From assembly GCA_964641455.1 (NCBI GenBank), contig CAZXLH010000052.1, positions 1-11,672 of the forward strand: a DNA stretch of 11,672 nt, written 5' to 3'. This document shows positions 11,672 to 11,672 of this stretch, in pieces. The position numbers and the translations under genes were made by a program. The stretch's first letter is position 1, and every line of letters starts with the position of its first letter. Under the pieces are notes generated by a model. That model ran no database searches, was not told the DNA's origin, and saw only the letters and a program-made list of their open reading frames with translations. The stretch is from DTU015 sp964641455 (GTDB lineage Bacteria > Bacillota > Sulfobacillia > Fermentithermobacillales > Fermentithermobacillaceae).

Positions 11672-11672
11672 A

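Overview
The window is the head-morphogenesis block of a tailed double-stranded DNA phage or prophage (Caudoviricetes). The host is probably a low-GC Bacillota, most likely a clostridium. The sequence is AT-rich, nearly every gene has a strong AGGAGG-type ribosome binding site 6-10 nt before its start, and the promoters are close to the sigma-A consensus. All protein genes lie on the minus strand, so the reading order is from high to low coordinates. TAA, TGA and TAG all act as stops, which fits the standard bacterial code. Two runs of exactly 100 N (101-200 and 2789-2888) are assembly gaps of unknown true length, and both fall inside repetitive sequence.

In transcription order: two small unrecognised genes (11561-11283 and 11206-10805); a near-consensus promoter; small terminase (10610-10206), large terminase (10273-8708) and SPP1 gp6-type portal (8695-7319); a second promoter with a structured leader; coiled-coil scaffold (7127-6594) and N4-gp56/HK97-fold major capsid protein (6578-5727); a 119-aa putative head decoration protein (5632-5273); a beta-helix protein whose C-terminus is a second copy of that decoration domain (5207-3984); a second beta-helix protein with a repetitive stalk-like C-terminus (3916-2225); a head-tail connector with an extra N-terminal Ig-like domain (2223-1606); and a putative head-completion or stopper protein (1592-1011). 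Attenuator-like hairpins follow the capsid and decoration genes and probably keep capsid protein most abundant. No tail gene is present. The left 1 kb holds no conventional gene. It carries a 22-bp tandem array, a TAA-rich tract, several hairpins and, at the far edge, a perfect-consensus promoter firing out of the window, presumably toward the next module.

The most unusual feature is a 62-63 bp sequence present four times in the same orientation (929-991, 3932-3994, 7267-7329, 10712-10773). Each copy lies at or just beyond the end of a gene, and together they cut the head cluster into three blocks: terminases plus portal; scaffold, capsid and decoration; second beta-helix, connector and stopper. 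The copies are about 3.0-3.4 kb apart. They could be recombination linkers for module exchange, remnants of a mobile or duplicated ORF, or a 3'-UTR element. The copy at 929-991 lies in a 96-codon open frame that directly continues the stopper gene past a TAG stop held in a hairpin.

The second theme is surface display. The decoration domain is re-used as an apparent capsid anchor for a GLUG-like beta-helix, a second beta-helix follows, and the connector carries an Ig-like domain. Together these suggest a head adorned with carbohydrate- or mucus-binding modules. Functional names rest on recognition of family-typical sequence, with no database search.
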